From Oxalobacteraceae bacterium (GTDB lineage Bacteria; Pseudomonadota; Gammaproteobacteria; Burkholderiales; Burkholderiaceae_D), in NCBI GenBank assembly GCA_947446335.1, contig CANFGA010000084.1, positions 1 to 9,189 of the forward strand: a stretch of 9,189 nucleotides of DNA. Reading direction: 5' to 3'. A model generated the notes under the pieces. It saw nothing but the letters and a program-made list of their open reading frames with translations. It made no database searches and was not told where the DNA came from. How positions within the stretch are numbered: the stretch's first letter is position 1; each line of letters opens with the position of its first letter. Positions 5,883 to 9,189 of the stretch are shown here, piece by piece. The translations under genes and the position numbers were made by a program.

Positions 5883-6245
5883 TTACACTGGCATGGCCTG
5901 GTTGGCGTTGAGATCGATGATGCCTTTGAGCAGTCGATAGGCTTTCCACAGCCAGGCGCCGATCCAGACCAGCCAGGCCAGCGGGATGCCGACAAAAGTC
6001 ATGAACAAGAGCGCGCCGACTGCCACCCACAGCAGATACCACCAGAACGAACGTATCTGCCACGTGTGATGGCTGCGCACGAAGGTGCCGTCGGTCTCGC
6101 CGCGCTTGAGGTAATTGACGATCAATGGCAGGAATGAAAACAAGCCCAGCGAGAACAGAAAACTGACGGCGTGGGCCAGGTACAACCACCATGCCAGATT
6201 TTTGGACGATGCCAAATTGCTGTCGAATACAAGTTCGTTTGACAT
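5883..6245 (-). CDS. small three-helix membrane protein (COG3671-like), function unknown
   Basis: The 120-residue protein has three hydrophobic segments: about residues 17-43, 67-86 and 88-106. Between the first two is the hydrophilic block NYLKRGETDGTFVRSHHTWQIRSFWW. The pattern 'NY.KR ... G T ... SH..WQIR.FWW' is what I recall for the widespread predicted inner-membrane proteins of COG3671/DUF4870 type. Their biochemical role is not known, and the family assignment is from memory. The start is well supported: ATG 6245-6243 is preceded on the minus strand by AAGGAG (6252-6257) at 6 nt spacing. It converges on metC across an inverted repeat and is divergent from the helicase gene, with 142 nt between the two starts. 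Nothing in the neighbourhood suggests a specific partner. Confidence 0.85.
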   Translation of the reverse strand: MSNELVFDSNLASSKNLAWWLYLAHAVSFLFSLGLFSFLPLIVNYLKRGETDGTFVRSHHTWQIRSFWWYLLWVAVGALLFMTFVGIPLAWLVWIGAWLWKAYRLLKGIIDLNANQAMPV

Positions 6246-6271
6246 GGGCGACTCCTTTTAAGCTAATTGTT

Positions 6272-6284
6272 CATTGTAACAATG
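6272..6284. promoter_or_regulatory. 13-bp palindrome, possible operator in a divergent spacer
   Basis: CATTGTAACAATG is a perfect dyad (CATTGT-A-ACAATG) lying 27 nt upstream of the minus-strand membrane gene start and about 100 nt upstream of the helicase start. It could be an operator for either gene. The minus strand reads TTACAAT here, resembling a -10 box. A weak plus-strand promoter candidate for the helicase (TTGGAC 6326-6331, TATGCT 6350-6355) also lies in this 142-nt spacer. Confidence 0.3.
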
Positions 6285-6387
6285 ATTTGATCCGCTTCCA
6301 GTTCGGGTGCCCGGCGCGATTTCGATTGGACTGCACTGCCGCGATTGTCTATGCTGTTGCTCCCGTCGACAACAAAGCAGGAATGAC

Positions 6388-9189
6388 ATGAACCAACCCT
6401 TGAAGGACGATCGCGCGCTCGAGAGCGGCGCGCCGGTTGCGCGCCTGACGGGGCAGGGCGTGAGTCATCTTGCCAGCGTGCCTGCTGCCGGCAATCTTGC
6501 CACGCTGCGCTACTGGTTCGATGTCGAGGCCTTGAGTTATCCGGACTTGCCTTCAATGGGCAAGGATCAGCGTCAGCTCTTGCAGCATGGTCAAGCCATG
6601 CCGTGGTTGCGTGCGCCGGCGTTGGCACCAGTGGCGGACGATCACAAATACTTCACTTATTTCGGCCTGATCGACAAGAGCGCACTCGAAGCCGAATTGA
6701 TCGATCTGTTCCAGGTGGCGCCGCAGGGCGAGTCGTATGGCGGCAACCAGATGCGCGATGCGAAGGGCAAGACTTTTCTGTGCGCCATCGAAGTCGATGC
6801 CGACGGCATGCCGATCGCCTCCACGCTGCAGCTGTCTGCCTTTTGCGTTGCCTTCGCCGGGCGCGCCAGCGGTAAACAGACCCGGATCGCGTATTCGGCC
6901 GTGCTGGCGGCATTGCAAAACCAGGTTCTCGATCTGTTGTCGCTTGCGCCTTTCGATGGCGTCGATGGTCTGTGGTTCGAGCAAGTGATCTCTTTCTTGC
7001 TTGGGGCGCTGGCGTGGGCGCCGCGCCAGATCGCCGCTGCCTCCCCGGCGCGCGCCCAACTGTGCGTGCAGCGCGTGTCATTGCTGGATCGCAAAGGCCG
7101 CAGATTGCCCTGGGTGCCGGGACTCGATCCGGTCAACTCATTCTATCTCGATGATCTCGAGCGCATCTTGCAGGCGGCTGAAAACGGCCAGCAAGCGCCG
7201 CAAATCGGGCGCTATCTGGGCGCTGAAGAGCAAGATGGCGATCAACCCGCGTCGGCGCGCATCGATGTCACTGCATTGGCTGCCGTCGATCAGGCGCTTC
7301 AGGCGAAGCGCTTCCCCAGCGGGCGCTGGCCGACACCATTTCCTTTGTTCTTGATGCAGCAAGTGGCTGTCAACACCAGCTTGCAGGTGCTGGCCGACGG
7401 CGGCCTGTTTTCCGTCAACGGCCCTCCTGGCACTGGCAAGACCACGCTGCTGATGGATATCATCGCCGCGCGCATCGTCGAACGCGCCACGCTGCTGGCC
7501 CAGTTCGGCAATCCGGAACAGGCCTTTTCACGCAGTTCGTCCAGCATCGAGTATCCGGCCAACAATAGCGGTAATCTCGCGCGCGGCGGCAGCTTCTTGC
7601 TCGACGCGCGCCTGCTCGATTGCGGCATCGTCGTCGCCAGTGCGAACAACAAGGCGGTGGAAAACATCACGCGCGATTTGCCCGGCATGGCCAAAGTGGC
7701 GCCGCAACCGCTGCTGTTCGATGGTGCGCCGTTCGATTATTTTGCAGATTCTGCCGCCGCCATCCTCAATGACGAGTCGCCGCCGCCGCTCTCGCCTGGA
7801 TCGCAGGGCGACGAGCGCGCCGATGATCTGTCAGAGCCAATGGCATGCTGGGGCTTGATCTCGGTTGCACTGGGCAGCATGAAAAACTGCAAGCAAGTGG
7901 CCAGACACCTCGGCAAATTCGGCCAATTCGGCCTTGCCGCGCAAATCGATGCGATGCCGGCCCTGGACTGGAACGCGGCCAGGATGCGCTTTCAAGCTGC
8001 GGTGGTGAGAGTGGGCAAAATGCAGGAGGCGATAACGCGCCACGATGCGGCGTTGACGGCGTTGAAAATTGCACAAGATGGCTTGGCCGGCGCCCGCTCG
8101 TCCTTCGCGGTGGCGGAGATGCGCCATCATGTGGCGCAGGGGGCGCACGATAGCGCTGCTTATCGCTTGCTGGAAAACGAGCAACTGCTCAATGTCAGCC
8201 TGAGTCAGCGCGCGCTGCATGCGCAGCAATGGCCGTGGTGGCGCCGGTTGCTTGCGCGCCTGTTGCGCCGGCATGACTTTGATCGCTTTCAGCTGCTGCG
8301 CCAGCAACTGTGCGATGACGGCGACCGGCTCGCGCAGGTGCGTTCGAGCTTGATGCGTTCGCGCGTGGAAGCCGAAGCCGGCGCGGCGGCGACCAGGGCG
8401 GCACTGGCGCTGATGGAAGCGACGCTGGCCTCCTGCGAGCTCGAGATGCAGCGTTGCGAGGATCTGCAAGGCGAGCTCAAGGAGCAATTGGGAGAGGCCG
8501 CGTTCGATCCGGCCCAGTTCGCGCAATGGTCGCTCGATCAGCAGCAGATGTCGCTGCCGCGCAGCAATGCGATGTACCAGGCGGCCCGCGCCGATGTCTT
8601 TGTCGCGGCGCTGCAGTTGCACAAGGCTTTTTTGAAGAATGCGGGCAAGGCATTCGAGACCAATTTCCGGCTGGCGCTGGCGATGCTGACGCAAGAGGCT
8701 TATTTGCAGCCGCACCTGCCGGCGCTGGCGCCGCACCTGTGGGCTACGTTTTTCCTTGCGGTGCCCGTGGTGTCGAGCACCTTCGCGTCGATGGCGCGCT
8801 GCTTTCGCGATCTGGGCGAAGGCCAGATCGGCTTGTTGCTGGTCGACGAGGCCGGACAGGCGGTGCCATCGCATGCGCTGGGTGCGATCTGGCGCGCACG
8901 GCGCGCGTTGATCGTCGGCGATCCGCTGCAAGTGGAACCGGTGATCAAGATGGAGAGCCAGCTCGACCAAGGGATGCAAGCTTTTCACGGCGCGCCGCCG
9001 CAGCACCGGTTGACGCTGCATTCGGCCCAGCATCTGGCCGATCGCGCCAATCGCTTTGGCGCCCATGTCAGCCAGTTCGACGGCAATTCACTGTGGGTCG
9101 GCGCGCCGCTGCGGGTGCACCGGCGCTGCGCCGAACCGATGTTTTCATTGTCGAACGCGATGGCCTATGATGGGTCGATGGTGCCCGGC
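6388..9189 (+). CDS. large superfamily 1 (UPF1/DNA2-like) helicase, C-terminus beyond window
   Basis: One uninterrupted frame of 934 codons runs from ATG 6388 off the right edge. AGGA (6380-6383) lies 4 nt before the start. SF1 helicase motifs are clear: a Q-like region near 324, Walker A NGPPGTGKTT (GPPGTGKT at 345-352, Lys351), motif Ia VVASANNKAVENI (Asn420), a VPVVSSTFASMARCF segment before motif II, Walker B LLVDEAGQA (Asp820-Glu821), motif III VGDPLQVEPV (844-852), and LRVHRRCAEPMFSLSNAMAYDG (His911 onward), the usual start of the second RecA-like domain. Family members are ATP-driven nucleic-acid translocases. Residues 1-320 match nothing I recognise. Between motifs Ia and II there are about 400 residues, including a long helical, coiled-coil-like section (about 532-705). 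Motifs V and VI and any C-terminal nuclease lie outside the window. Base composition resembles the neighbours, so no transfer is evident. Related helicases occur in repair, RNA metabolism and phage defence; I cannot choose between these. Confidence 0.9.
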   Translation, partial: MNQPLKDDRALESGAPVARLTGQGVSHLASVPAAGNLATLRYWFDVEALSYPDLPSMGKDQRQLLQHGQAMPWLRAPALAPVADDHKYFTYFGLIDKSALEAELIDLFQVAPQGESYGGNQMRDAKGKTFLCAIEVDADGMPIASTLQLSAFCVAFAGRASGKQTRIAYSAVLAALQNQVLDLLSLAPFDGVDGLWFEQVISFLLGALAWAPRQIAAASPARAQLCVQRVSLLDRKGRRLPWVPGLDPVNSFYLDDLERILQAAENGQQAPQIGRYLGAEEQDGDQPASARIDVTALAAVDQALQAKRFPSGRWPTPFPLFLMQQVAVNTSLQVLADGGLFSVNGPPGTGKTTLLMDIIAARIVERATLLAQFGNPEQAFSRSSSSIEYPANNSGNLARGGSFLLDARLLDCGIVVASANNKAVENITRDLPGMAKVAPQPLLFDGAPFDYFADSAAAILNDESPPPLSPGSQGDERADDLSEPMACWGLISVALGSMKNCKQVARHLGKFGQFGLAAQIDAMPALDWNAARMRFQAAVVRVGKMQEAITRHDAALTALKIAQDGLAGARSSFAVAEMRHHVAQGAHDSAAYRLLENEQLLNVSLSQRALHAQQWPWWRRLLARLLRRHDFDRFQLLRQQLCDDGDRLAQVRSSLMRSRVEAEAGAAATRAALALMEATLASCELEMQRCEDLQGELKEQLGEAAFDPAQFAQWSLDQQQMSLPRSNAMYQAARADVFVAALQLHKAFLKNAGKAFETNFRLALAMLTQEAYLQPHLPALAPHLWATFFLAVPVVSSTFASMARCFRDLGEGQIGLLLVDEAGQAVPSHALGAIWRARRALIVGDPLQVEPVIKMESQLDQGMQAFHGAPPQHRLTLHSAQHLADRANRFGAHVSQFDGNSLWVGAPLRVHRRCAEPMFSLSNAMAYDGSMVPG

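Noticed and set aside
7831..9066. 411-codon minus-strand frame antisense to the helicase
   Set aside because: The plus-strand frame carries all helicase motifs through this stretch. The antisense product is compositionally biased.
8454..9170. 238-codon plus-strand frame in another phase inside the helicase
   Set aside because: It overlaps the Walker B and motif III region of the helicase frame and has no motif of its own. A frameshift is not needed because the helicase frame is uninterrupted.
1..9189. CRISPR arrays, tRNA or rRNA genes, insertion sequences, integrases or phage genes
   Set aside because: I looked for repeat-spacer arrays, cloverleaf sequences, terminal inverted repeats and transposase or integrase motifs, and saw none.

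Overview
The window looks like ordinary chromosomal core DNA from a betaproteobacterium of the order Burkholderiales, most likely family Oxalobacteraceae (Herminiimonas/Janthinobacterium/Herbaspirillum-like). The pointers are a class I PHA synthase next to PhaR, the pgeF-phaC-phaR-rimO gene order, betaproteobacterial versions of RimO and MetC, and high-GC coding DNA that leaves long antisense open frames. The genus call is inference from gene content and order, since no search was possible.

Layout: (1) 1-239 is the 3' end of pgeF (YfiH/laccase-domain protein). (2) 249-524, minus strand, is a small two-helix membrane protein packed head to head with phaC. (3) 576-2336 is phaC, class I poly(3-hydroxyalkanoate) synthase. 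(4) 2337-2531 is a regulatory spacer with a PhaR-type operator candidate, a perfect TATAAT box and a strong intrinsic terminator. (5) 2532-3086 is phaR, the PHA-responsive repressor. (6) 3115-3142 is a perfect hairpin. (7) 3207-4616 is rimO, followed 7 nt later by metC (4624-5799). (8) 5818-5855 is an AT-rich inverted repeat that can serve as a terminator for metC and the converging gene. (9) 5883-6245, minus strand, is a three-helix membrane protein. (10) 6388 to the window end is one uninterrupted frame for a large superfamily 1 (UPF1/DNA2-like) helicase, cut off after 934 codons.

How they fit together: phaC and phaR form a PHA storage module, with a polymerising enzyme and a regulator that senses free polymer surface. 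The phaA and phaB genes that often lie between them are absent, so the (R)-3-hydroxyacyl-CoA supply must be encoded elsewhere. rimO and metC look like a two-gene operon linking ribosomal protein S12 methylthiolation with methionine biosynthesis. The helicase is the least explained gene: its N-terminal region is unrecognised, a long helical insertion separates motifs Ia and II, and its C-terminus is outside the window.

No tRNA, rRNA, insertion sequence, CRISPR array or phage gene was seen. The most interesting items are the helicase and the phaC-phaR spacer. Nothing here proves a new system.
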